A stretch of 23,059 nt of DNA, from positions 1-23,059 of the forward strand of contig JAUCBJ010003078.1 in assembly GCA_032718475.1 (NCBI GenBank), given 5' to 3'. The DNA is from Nemertoderma westbladi (Eukaryota; Xenacoelomorpha; Nemertodermatida; Nemertodermatidae). How positions within the stretch are numbered: the stretch's first letter is position 1; each line of letters opens with the position of its first letter. Both the position numbers and the translations under genes were made by a program. Under the pieces are notes generated by a model, which worked only from the letters and a program-made list of their open reading frames with translations, was not told the origin of the DNA and made no database searches. This document shows positions 9,010 through 18,354 of the stretch, piece by piece.

Positions 9010-10385
9010 CCCTGCAAACAATTTACTTTCGAGGAATGTCAGAAAAACATCATTAATTTGTTATAAATGTTGATAAATGTCATTCCCTTGTTTGATAGAA
9101 TATTTAGATGTTCAATATATGTTATTTTAACATTACTCTATAATGTCTTTGTCAGACATTAAATAAATGATAACTGTTGATGTTAGAAAAACATAATTTT
9201 AATGTGAGAACATAAACATTAGTCAAAAATGTTTTATAAGTGTTTAGTTCTAACATTTTAAGAACATGGTTTGTTACATATCAGAACAATGTTATTTTGT
9301 CACATAAAATAAACATTATGCGATAGACGCTGCTGTCACTTCTATTATCTAATCTGAGATTGATGATTGGCTAATTTTAAAATTGGCGGTAATGGAGGAA
9401 TTTTCCACATGTAAAATAGTACACAGTATGGTATGTTGTACAATACTCATTCTGGCATGCCTGTATTCAATGTTTATTGCGTATATGTATTGTTATACTG
9501 CTGTACTGCAAGGCCTATCTCTATATTACTGTAGTGCTGTAGTGTAGTTACTGCAGGCCTACTGCACTGTACAGTAGCTCATATTTTTGGTTTTATAGTT
9601 TTGGTTTTGTGATTTATTTAAACTGAACTCATAAATAAAACATATCTACCTGAATGCGAGTTCGCCTTTACCCTCTGGATTCACACATTACTTCATTAGA
9701 CCTACCAATTACAGAATTCAAGTCTGCCAGGACCAGGAAGTCCCCTTAAACCAGCACTGACAGGTGGAGGATTGACTTTATTTGTCTGTACTGATGGTGG
9801 ATTTCAACAGCCGAGGACTAAAGATTGGAATTCTTATTATTGGGAGGTCCCAGTTTTCAGTTGAAGGGGCAGGGCACAGGGACAGCATTACTATAAAACT
9901 TTCGATTCGATTTCGATTTGAAAACTTCACATTAACTGTTATTACAAACTATTTATTGTTTCAGTTTTTAGATTGTACTTTTGTAGGGCCTAGGCCTATT
10001 GATTTATTTTTACAGTTTAATAAATGAAGCTCACTCAGCTATAATTATAATTAACATTTAATTTTTTAAATATGATTTGTTCAGATAGGGAGGATTTGCG
10101 ATGCAATCAAAATCATCCCTCTCCAGGGAGATATCGATTCAAATAAGTACTGATTACTCTCCCAGAAATAAATCTGTAAAATCTGTATATGTGCCTCTGT
10201 AGCCAACTGTAACCTGCTCCTTTTAATAAATTTAACATTGTTGTGAGGTATTATTTATTAAACCCACTATATGTACATGTATATGTATCTTTTTCAATGG
10301 TAATATGGATAATATTGAACAATTGTGTAGGTATATAGAGTCAGTAATGTCTGTATATTAAGCGTAGGTTACAGGCCTCCCAGAG

Positions 10386-10504
10386 TTTCCTTTTTTCCTT
10401 TTTTTTCCTTTTTTTTAGAACGTTTCCTTTTTTTCCTTTTTTTTAGAATTTTCCCTTTTTCCCTTTTATTTTGTCCATTTGCACACCTTTTTTTCCTTTT
10501 TTTA
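10386..10504. repeat. Polypyrimidine minisatellite 1
   Basis: Irregular repeats of CCTTTTTTTCC-type blocks separated by short words such as AGAACG and AGAATT; almost pure pyrimidine on the plus strand. It lies inside the TIR-flanked insertion. Such tracts can form triplex (H-DNA) structures and slip during replication. Confidence 0.85.
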
Positions 10505-10750
10505 GTTCAGAAAATAGCCTGCTGTAAGTTGTAACATCTATTCAGTACAAGGCAGCGGGAGACAGATGGACTGGTCGTGCAGTTTAATCAATTACCGGTA
10601 CTGTACCACTGTCTGACTGTAGTTCCATATATGACGATTTCAGTACTTACTATATACTATCAGTATAGTTGTCCTTGGCTTGTAGTAAACTAATAACAAT
10701 GTACAGGACAAGTTATTTTCCTGCAATCATACTTAACGGTACCGGTACCA

Positions 10751-10873
10751 ATGGAAACCATTAGATCCCAGCAATCATTGGCAGATAAACTGAAATTTCA
10801 GCTTGCTGCTGATATTGACAAGGTTATAACAGAGATTGACGGGCAGGGCATATATATGCCTATTATATTTTGA
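10751..10873 (+). other. Weak small reading frame (40 codons) inside the insertion
   Basis: ATG 10751 to TGA 10871-10873 encodes a helix-friendly peptide (METIRSQQSLADKLKF, then QLAADIDKVITEID) unlike the surrounding low-complexity sequence. The frame is open upstream to 10697. It might be an exon or relic of a transposase gene, but there is no motif and no clear donor site. It could equally be chance. Confidence 0.18.
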
Positions 10874-10918
10874 TTAGATATTTTTTTCACAAAAATCACA
10901 AGCAAAGCTACGGTACCA

Positions 10919-11032
10919 TAAAAATGTAGCTGTGGAGAGAACTTTAATATATTTATTTCTGAGACAGAGGCTGTCTCTGTCTCAGAAAATATGTATATTA
11001 TTTTTTAAGTTCTCTCCGCAGCTACATTTTTA
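10919..11032. mobile_element. 112-bp hairpin (foldback MITE-like) with TA flanks
   Basis: Two arms of about 50-55 bp, 10920-10969 and 10975-11031, are nearly exact inverted copies around a 5-base loop (GCTGT, 10970-10974). Outer arms pair AAAATGTAGCTG with CAGCTACATTTT; inner arms pair GAGACAGAG with CTCTGTCTC. A TA dinucleotide lies at each outer edge (10919-10920 and 11031-11032), as expected for a Tc1/mariner-type target. The loop is too short for a coding segment, so it is a foldback element. Transcribed, it would give a long dsRNA stem. Confidence 0.75.
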
Positions 11033-11674
11033 GCGTGTGATTTATTATAATTGACGCAAAACCGCCTTGGTGAATCAACAATGATGATTTCAATTTAGGG
11101 AAAGGAACAGGTTGCAGTGGCAGTCTATTCTAACCAAAACAATAAATGAAAGCCTATAACAAGTTACAGTTTCATTTTTGCTCCAATCGGCTGTTATTTG
11201 CGTCCATTTTCCCCTGGATATGGTTGAATTTTGATTGCGTCTAAAAGCATTTTTGTTATTTATATAAATTAGCCACGACCGGAAATCCATTCCAAAGGTT
11301 TTATATCACTTTCAAACTAAAGTTATATTTACAATCATTTGATAAACCTCTATCAATGACCATCAATCGGCGGAGCTCGACCATCTCTGATAACTAGGCA
11401 AAAAAGGTGAAAATATCAGTATAATTATATTAATAATATTAATATATTAACTATAATTAATATTAATATTAATTATATTGCCATTGCCATTGTTCTCTTT
11501 CCTGCGTGTTTATATTTTTTAACTTTCTTTGATATCTTCCTGTCATTTAAAACAGTGACGTTTCTTTATGGGATTCTTCATAGTATAAACAGTAACGTTA
11601 ATGAAATAGAATCAAGAAACAGCACTAAATACATAATGTTTACTATTACTTTTGTAAAGATAATATCTATTCAG

Positions 11675-11831
11675 TTTTCCCCTTTTTTTTTAACCGTATC
11701 CGATCCTTTTTTTCCTTTTTTTTGAACTGCATCCTATCTTTTTTTCCTTTTTTTTAACTGCATCCTATCCTTTTTCTCCTTTTTTTTTGAAAATATTAAA
11801 TCCTTTTTTCCTTTTTTTTCTCGATTTTTTT
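11675..11831. repeat. Polypyrimidine minisatellite 2 (unit ~33 bp)
   Basis: The unit is a CCTTTTTTTCCTTTTTTTT-like block plus a linker GAACTGCATCCTAT. It repeats about three times, with diverged flanking copies (AACCGTATCCGAT; GAAAATATTAAAT). It resembles the tract at 10386-10504, and together they bracket about 1.2 kb. CCTCCCAG at about 10377 and its inverse CTGGGAGG at about 11834 lie just outside the pair. Confidence 0.85.
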
Positions 11832-12026
11832 GGCTGGGAGGGCTGAGGTTATTACCATTCACTAGATATTCAGGTTTATTATGTCGGTTTGTTTGTTATT
11901 TTTCTGTTAAATTACATTCAAATAATTTTAGTATTCGCTAAAGTTCTCAAGACAAAATAGACGTTTCAAAAATCTACTGGACAATTATATAACTGTGTCA
12001 ACTAGAACGCCATCAAGATGGCTTTA

Positions 12027-13027
12027 AACGAACCTGTCTTACACAGACTCCAAGAAACAGATGGGATTGGAAGATGCAAACCAAGAATGACTTGCATCAA
12101 CCAAAAAACTGCCTCCCATCTAATGTAATACACATTCGCCTAGGCAAACAAATCATAATCACAATTACTACGATGATGTGTGAAATGGTATCCATATCCA
12201 CAACCTGAGAAACGGCCAAAAGAGCAGTTTATTCTGCGGAGGGGTCTTTTCTGTATTAGATAAATAAAATAAAGAACACTATAATTACAGTATTTATACC
12301 TGATACATTCTCAGTTAGCCTAATAAAAACATCGGAGCAACCAATATAATGTACATGTACAAGCATCCTATGAAAGTTTGTGAAATGTTCCCTTAAGTCT
12401 ACCCAACAGCCGTTGGTACCCGGCTGGCAGCCACCCTGGTTCAGTTTTATGGTTTTGTTAGTTTAATCGACAGCTGTTGTAAACGTCCCAGATATACAAA
12501 ACCTACTAAGCCTTTGCATTACAATTGAGCCTAGCCTAAGTTGATGACAGTATTATAACGATGACAATTAGGCCCTATAGATACATACGATATATAAATG
12601 ATGTACTGCTTGACATTACACTAACTGGCTGAATAGAGATAGAACTATAATAATACGTTTGGCATTCTGTCAGATTTCAGTAGTAAGTAACCTCATAATA
12701 ATTGCTAAATATCAATCACCTGAAAAACATTTCAAGCAAGGGAGTTGTGGGTATTTAATTTCGCGTTCAATAATGTTGAAAATATGCAAATATTTCGAAT
12801 ATCGCACTTCGAATCGTTCCCAACTTTTTTATTCAACAACTAGACAACAATTTATAAATACTTGCGTTTACAATTTTACAATGCATGCAAGTGGTTTCAA
12901 GCCATTTGGTGAACATACATAGTGACATATATAGTGATATAGGTAAATATATAGGTAAATATATCCATCGTGTTTTTGCCGGCCTCAGCTTTAGACAAAA
13001 ACTACCCAGTCTAAAGACAGGTTCGTT
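12027..13027. repeat. Pair of 14-bp perfect inverted repeats ~1 kb apart
   Basis: AACGAACCTGTCTT at 12027-12040 is exactly inverted at 13014-13027, with weaker matches beyond on both sides (AGACT words). This may mark a nested element within the insertion. The interval contains no supported gene, only AT-rich sequence. A (CTAT)n run follows near 13110. Confidence 0.4.
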
Positions 13028-13698
13028 ATAACTAATTATCGTAAAGGTTTTGTGCAGTATTATATTTGATATTATTTGTACCGCATATGTAAATTGTCAA
13101 TAAACATATCTATCTATCTACATTATTTTATATAGACTACAAATCAGATCTATAAATCTAGTGAATAATATTAACTCAAAGTATTTTAATTGATGCAATT
13201 CATTATGTTGTTATCACTTATTATTACGTCATACACATATTCTTTTTAAGTCTGTGATTAACTTTAACCGAAATATCAAAACCATTTACGTAATGGGCCA
13301 TACAGCCATATATTTGTTGTTTACTTATTCTGTGATATTTTACTTTGATTTTGCTGTTTATTTCATTATTTGTTTCTGACTGGTCATTATACAAAAAATT
13401 CAATTCATGTTATACGTTTTAATTGCTATTAATTTGCATACAATTGCCTACAACAAAATTGTATTCAATCAAACTGTGTTAGAGATTGTAGCCTGCCACT
13501 ACCATATCAACATGCGTAGGGAAATTATTAATTAATTATTCAATAAAGGGTTTGGCAATTACAAAGAACGATAATAAAGAACGGCAATGGAGGGGGATTA
13601 TTAGTTTGAGAGCAAGCGAACCATAAAACATGAGAGAAGGGCTTAATTGCACATAAATTTAATGTTACGTTTTTAGCAAACAATATTTTTATGTTAAG

Positions 13699-13835
13699 AA
13701 ATAACATAACAGTAACGATCTAAATAAACATTATGCCGTTGTTATTTTAATGTCAATAAAAATACAATAATACTGATAAGGAATAACATAAAAGTAATGA
13801 TATATGTAACCATCCGGGCTTTGTTATTTTAATGT
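13699..13835. repeat. Subterminal ~55-bp direct repeat, two copies, period ~82 bp
   Basis: The segments at about 13699-13753 and 13782-13835 share AATAACATAA, AGTAA and TTGTTATTTTAATGT in order. They lie 150-290 bp inside the right end of the insertion. Related ATGTTATTTT and AACATTAT words crowd the left end (9060-9320). Repeated subterminal motifs are typical transposase binding arrays in DNA transposons. Confidence 0.6.
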
Positions 13836-13990
13836 TATTAAAAACGAAATAATAACGTTAGTATATAACGTCATATTTCTTGGCCAATTTACAGTTTTTT
13901 TATCATTAATCTAACAATTTGAAATAATGTTATATATGTCATTAAATAACATTTTAGTAACAGCTTTTTAACAATACATTGTTTGCAGGG

Positions 13991-14481
13991 CTATAATCTC
14001 GATGGATTTATTAAAACTCGATTAGTCCATTGGAATTTATATGTATTGTTCAAGGAATAAAGAATATGGTGATTTGTTCATAAACTCACATCCTGAGTTA
14101 CAAGAAGTTCATAGACAACCATGTGAATATAAAGCCAGAGAACGCGAATTAGAGAGAACAATCAAACCAAGGAAATTTCTCACTACACACGGTCAACCTA
14201 CCGCTGTCGTACAAACGACCCATCAAGGACCGGTAAGAGCTGCCATCCTGAAACGAGCTCTAAAGGTTGTTCGCCCTCGTTCCACCGATGTTGATATCGA
14301 TCAACCGGGTACCTCGACCGGCGGATACATCGACCGTAATCCAAAACCTTATGATGCAATCGTATTGCACCCTTCCCCCAGGAGTTATAGCCCTCCTAGT
14401 AAAGTGGCTCGCCCCAAAGAGAAAAATACTCTTACTAGTCTAAAAAAACTTCGTAAACGCCGTTCACGAAAGAAGGACTGA
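13991..14481 (+). pseudogene. Large unrecognised gene, 3' part: basic C-terminus
   Basis: After the insertion, the frame that continues from 9009 runs from 13992 to TAA 14058-14060 (motifs YNLDGFIKTR and LVHWNLYVLF). A +1/-1 shift near 14045-14060 then leads into the frame ending at TGA 14479-14481. That frame has KEYGDLFINSHPELQEVHRQ, then a disordered-looking Pro/Thr/Ser-rich segment (DVDIDQPGTSTGGY). It ends in a strongly basic tail (LKKLRKRRSRKKD) that resembles a nuclear-localisation or nucleic-acid-binding segment. An ATG at 14041 in the last frame is probably internal. The gene ends here; no AATAAA is seen just downstream. Together with 7109-9009 the whole protein would be about 800 residues. 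Family unknown. Confidence 0.6.
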
Positions 14482-16224
14482 TAGTTTAGAGTAGTTTTGT
14501 ATTTTAGAAACTGTGATTTTTTATATTTTATAGACTTAAATCCCATTTTCTGGGAGCGGTGTAAAAGCTTTTGCGGACATAACAAGTCATTTTTACGCAA
14601 TGCGCAGAATACTCTAAAATAGCCCTAAAATTGTTCAACTACGCGTCGGAAAGAAATTAGAACCAAGATGACGAAATCTGTCAGCTGATTCTTTGTGTAC
14701 ATGGAGATTTCTTTGTTCAAGCTTATTTGAGCCAATCAGAGCAATCTTCCCAGTTATGCCAGCAGAGACCTACCTAAGAAAACTAGCGCATGCGCATTTA
14801 GGTATCGTTTTTCTGAGAATTAGATTCCTCTCAGAATTCTGTACTAAGTACGGTCTTTTCAGACTTTAGCCCAAGAACATCTGATGGCTGGAGTTATAAG
14901 GACGTAAATCTATTAACTGAATCACTGCACCACGAACAATTCATGCAATTCAAATCATACGCATCATTCATGCGCATTTAATGACTGAACACATACTGAC
15001 TGTTCACCGCACTGTTTTACTGCTGTTTTTTTATATTGTGTTAATTGTTGTTTATATTAATGGATGTTATATTTGGAGAATACCGATAAATAATCGTAAA
15101 CCCCTCAATCTTCTTGATTACTGAGGTAAGCGGAGAAAGAGTTTACCGGTAGCAACTGCGACTTAAATTATAGTGGTTTTTGTGTGAATTAAATGCTATT
15201 TCATAATCCCTACGTGTCAGTTGCAATCCTCCTTATATATGATCAAAATCAGTGACGGTCGGCAAATTAGTGTGAATTAGTGTGAAGTCGTGTGAAGGTT
15301 AATAAAGCATCTCCTAAAGAATGCGCTATTTACGAAACTCTATGGCCATCTAGTTGTGATTAGTATAAGTCATAACTCTGTTTTATACTTAAAGCGCCAC
15401 GTCCTAAAGGAACTGTTAATATTTCCCCGAAAGTAAATATAGTTGTCAGAGATTATATAGTAGCGATCAATCGAATAATACAAAGTAGCTTACACCGCAA
15501 TACTTCCTCCGGAACCCGAATCCAGTCTCCCACACCGTGGGTGATACACTGGCTTCGGCAGATGTAAATTCAGTGCACCAGGTAATTGGTACGGGCAAAG
15601 TCGATTCATAATCAAAAGGACAATTAAAATTGGCAGGTTAAACTGCTAAAGGTCTGAAAGCGCGAACACTGGCCAATCTCTCTACCAGCCGTTCCCCATT
15701 CCCTCTACCAATCAATCTCTACCAGCATTCCCAGCACCTGGCTGCCTTACACACACATCCTTCCCATCGATGTACCAGCCAACTTGCATGTTGGCCAATA
15801 AATTAGCAGTATTTAATGATAATCAATTTTTTATGCCGTTTTAATTACTTTAGATCAATTAAAGACACATTTATTAAAGCAAATCACTTGAACTAATTAA
15901 AAACTATAATATAATGGGGTATGTGGATTACATCTGTATAATTTTTAAGTATAATTATTGAAGTCTTATACTGTAAAATAATTAATTTCCTTTAACAGGC
16001 AGGTTGAAAGTGCTGTTTTTACCATAATCAATTTAATTAACTAATTAACTGCTATTATCTTAGCTTCTCGAAGGCCACACGAAAATTCAACTTGGAAAAT
16101 TTATAAACTTTTGCCAAACAACATGTGTACCAAGTTTGGATAGATTTCATCGAAGATTGGCCGAGCTATTAACGTTTAAAATTGAACACTGCAAAAAAAG
16201 CGACAGAACGACAGGTTGATTAAT
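14482..16224. other. Gene-free stretch with scattered short repeats
   Basis: No supported reading frame. Visible items are a CCAATCAG motif near 14733 and an NRF1-like GCGCATGCGCA near 14787, a combination seen in promoters. There is an imperfect inverted repeat TTCTGAGAATT/CTCAGAATTC near 14812-14843. A tandem ATTAGTGTGA occurs about three times near 15266-15297. Repeated TCTCTACCAGC words lie near 15680-15732. Around 16120-16180 there is a TACCAAGTTTGGATAGAT-type stretch of a kind I associate with dispersed repeats. None is enough to name a gene. Confidence 0.5.
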
Positions 16225-16295
16225 GGTACCACTACGCTAAGGCTCACTCACTTCGTGGCTCGCCCCACAGACACACCGATTGAATTAGTGGTACC
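16225..16295. repeat. 71-bp mini-element with 10-bp perfect inverted ends
   Basis: GGTACCACTA at 16225-16234 is exactly inverted as TAGTGGTACC at 16286-16295. Inside is a segment (CGCTAAGGCTCACTCACTTC ... GGCTCGCCCCACA) that recurs in diverged form just outside at about 16308-16345. It looks like a tiny foldback element or the remains of a tandem repeat. Confidence 0.5.
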
Positions 16296-16847
16296 TGTAC
16301 TGCTGTATGCTAAGCTCGCTTACTTTCGTCGCTCGCCCCACACGAAGGTCGAAAAGATTTTATTCTAATTAAATGAGATAGTTTCTTATGTCGCAATCGC
16401 AAAGTCTAATTGATTTTAATACGGTTTCACATTCAGTATAGCACTGTCAGATATGGGGATAGTACAGTACGGTACTGCAGTATAACTGACTGACTGAGTA
16501 TGCAGTATTACTGTATGCTGGCATGCAAGTCAGCAGGTATGCAGATGGTGGTACTGACATACAGACATAGGCCTACTGACTGATGTAGCCTACTGTACGA
16601 CATACACTACCTGTCACCTGTAGGCCTATATAATACTGTAATAAGTAATTTCTATCGCTATCGGTCCAACATCCAAGGCAGCAGCTGCATCGGCAATAAT
16701 ATATAGGCTGATAGCTGGATAGGCCTACGTCAGTACGTAACGTAGGCCTACTCCCACTCTTAATAATTACCGTAATAACCTTCTGACCTCTATCAGTTTA
16801 TTATCATACCGGTCAGCGGCAGCGGTCAGTGCTAAGTGATTTTTTTG

Positions 16848-17006
16848 TGCGCCGAACGCGACGCGGCGCAGAAAAAAATGTGCGCCTGCACAGTCGAAAA
16901 CAGTGCAAAATCCGCGTGCGCAGCAGAAAAACTGCGCGAGATTGGCGCGCGCAGCAGAAATTCTGCGCGAGATTGGCGCGCACAGCAGAAATACTGCGCG
17001 AAATCT
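16848..17006. repeat. CpG-rich minisatellite A (31-bp unit, three copies)
   Basis: The unit AGCAGAAAnnCTGCGCGAGA plus TTGGCGCGCGC starts near 16922, 16953 and 16984. Each unit has an inner palindrome (GCAGAA...TTCTGC). The repeats follow a GTGCGCCGAACGCG motif at about 16846-16860 that recurs at 17355-17368. CpG density is far above the AT-rich surroundings. The reading frames that open across it on both strands come from the repeat and are not genes. Confidence 0.85.
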
Positions 17007-17246
17007 CCTACCACGTACCTGCCTGCCTACTGCTGTACTGGCCTAAAGCACACCAAGCAGCCAAGTAGCAAGTAGGAGGCTTATTATTTCAGTATTTCTT
17101 ACAGTCTTATCTGTATTGTCATTACCCTGTTACCGGTCTGCCGGTAGTCGGCAGACTGCCAGGGCAGCAGGGGTAGCGGGTAGGTCTACTTACAGACTTA
17201 CCGGTACTGACTTAGTGCTGTAATGCAAGTCTGAGCCGTGCTATCA

Positions 17247-17375
17247 ATTTTCTGCGCCTGCGCCTGTCGCGCCGCGCTCTAAATTTTCTGCGCCTGCGCG
17301 GCGCTGCGCTGCGCTCTCAATTTTCTGCGCCTGCTCCAAATTCTGGAAAAAATTGTGCGCCGAACGCGTTCGGCG
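17247..17375. repeat. CpG-rich minisatellite B (36-37-bp unit) ending in a perfect 18-bp palindrome
   Basis: ATTTTCTGCGCCTG starts at 17247, 17283 and 17320, separated by CGC/GCG-rich filler. The block ends in the perfect palindrome CGCCGAACGCGTTCGGCG (17358-17375). Much of it is the inverted relative of motifs in minisatellite A (CAGGCGCAGAAAA against TGCGCAGCAGAAAA). Confidence 0.8.
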
Positions 17376-17470
17376 TACATGCCCTACTTAGCAGAATGGG
17401 CGTACGGGGGGACCAGCCTGGAAAATGTTTGCAAAAATTAAAACGCGTTGTGCGCGGTAAAATAATGGGT

Positions 17471-17580
17471 GCGCGTGCGCGTGCGCAGAAAAGGCCAAAA
17501 ACGTGCGCCGTGCGCCCACAGAGCAAGCCACATGTGCGCGCTTGCGCGCACATGGCATACGTGTACGCGCTTGCGCGCAC
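17471..17580. repeat. Alternating purine-pyrimidine tract and 24-bp palindrome
   Basis: GTGCGCGTGCGCGTGCGCA-like sequence near 17470-17488 alternates purine and pyrimidine, a Z-DNA-prone pattern. At 17531-17554 the 11-base arm CATGTGCGCGC is followed by TT and its exact inverse. A second near-palindrome, GTGTACGCGCTTGCGCGCAC, follows directly. This is not coding. Confidence 0.75.
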
Positions 17581-17586
17581 ATTTTC

Positions 17587-17795
17587 CTGTTTTTCTGCAC
17601 ATATGCTGAAAACATATGTAAGTACGGAAATTTTAATTGACATATGTATTGTCTTGTATGTATTTATGTCGTCATATGCATTCGTGGCAGGTTATTTCAA
17701 CGGGTCCGTCTAAAAGCCACATCGGACCCATTTCAACTATTTCGTTTTCGATTTCCATACTTACATATGTTTTAAGCATATGTGCAGAAAAACAG
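17587..17795. mobile_element. 209-bp foldback MITE with ~45-bp inverted arms
   Basis: The left arm 17587-17631 (CTGTTTTTCTGCACATATGC ...) and right arm 17751-17795 are inverted copies with about two mismatches. The middle contains a second small hairpin, GGGTCCG against CGGACCC (about 17702 and 17723). No coding capacity. No clear target-site duplication is seen. The element follows the CpG-rich block and precedes a second repeat family. Confidence 0.8.
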
Positions 17796-18054
17796 TTAAT
17801 TTTTTAGTTCAAAATTTATTAGTTTTTTATCATAACACTATTACTTGGCAAGGTAAATATGAGGCGCCTTGATACACAAGCAAATTTTCCGCAATAATAC
17901 CACTCTGTGAATGAGTTGGGATCATGTTGTAGGCTGTGGGGGTGACTTGATGCATCGTGGAAATTTTAAAAAAAGAACGAAGTCCCCACCTGACGTGGAT
18001 ATAAAATTATGGCTAAAATTAAAAATAACTCCATTTTTTGTGGCAAAATATTTC

Positions 18055-18354
18055 ATATTTAACAAGTTAAATTGCACTTTAAAAACGAAAAAGACCTTCA
18101 TTGCATAGTGACATCCTGACACCAGTAAGTAAGACAATACATTTTAGAAAAAACTGGAAACTAAAACAATGAATTTAAGCACAAATTTTGCAAATTTAAG
18201 GTTTAAGTAAAGATAAAATATTTTAGAAAATTTAACATATAACAATATTTAACAAGTTAAATTGAAGTTTAAAAACGAAAAAGAAGTCATTGCATTGTGA
18301 CATCCTGACACCAGTAAATAAGACAAAACATTTTAGAAAAAACTGCAAACTAAA
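18055..18354. repeat. Two direct copies of a ~110-bp segment, period ~190 bp
   Basis: The segments at about 18055-18165 and 18245-18354 share ATATTTAACAAGTTAAATTG, TTTAAAAACGAAAAAGA, GACATCCTGACACCAGTAA and ATTTTAGAAAAAACTG, with few differences. They lie in an AT-rich region (17800-18850) that also contains inverted words (TTGATACACA near 17869; TGTATCAAGTCACC near 18713). The whole interval may be one larger repeat element. No gene is seen. Confidence 0.75.

Larger units (their letters stand above)
9010..13990. mobile_element. 4,981-bp DNA-transposon-like insertion with 13-bp perfect terminal inverted repeats
   Basis: The left end CCCTGCAAACAAT (9010-9022) is the exact inverse of the right end ATTGTTTGCAGGG (13978-13990). 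The flanks are CT (9008-9009) and CT (13991-13992). Dropping the insert and one CT brings the reading frames on both sides into register, which supports an insertion with a 2-bp target duplication. Just inside both ends lie AT-rich stretches full of ATGTTATTTT and AACATTAT words. AAATAAACATTATGC occurs near both ends (about 9307 and 13722). No transposase was found, so the copy is non-autonomous or decayed. I cannot assign a superfamily. An alternative is an intron from GTAAAC at 8949 to TTTGCAG at 13988, which would also join in frame, but it would discard 61 coding-like bases and leave the matched ends unexplained. Confidence 0.7.

Noticed and set aside
9782-10027. 81-codon frame inside the insertion
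   Set aside because: No motif, low-complexity end and an alternative start; probably chance.
11090-11290. 66-codon minus-strand frame
   Set aside because: No motif or conservation signal inside repetitive sequence.
8949-13988. GT-AG intron instead of a transposon insertion
   Set aside because: It does join in frame, but 61 bases after the donor look coding, the gene has other disabling changes, and the 13-bp inverted ends would be unexplained. Kept as an alternative.
16829-17075. Overlapping frames on both strands
   Set aside because: Produced by the CpG-rich 31-bp minisatellite, which opens several frames at once.
17317-17713. 75-108-codon frames on both strands
   Set aside because: Repeat-driven Cys/Arg/Ala-rich frames over minisatellites, palindromes and a MITE.
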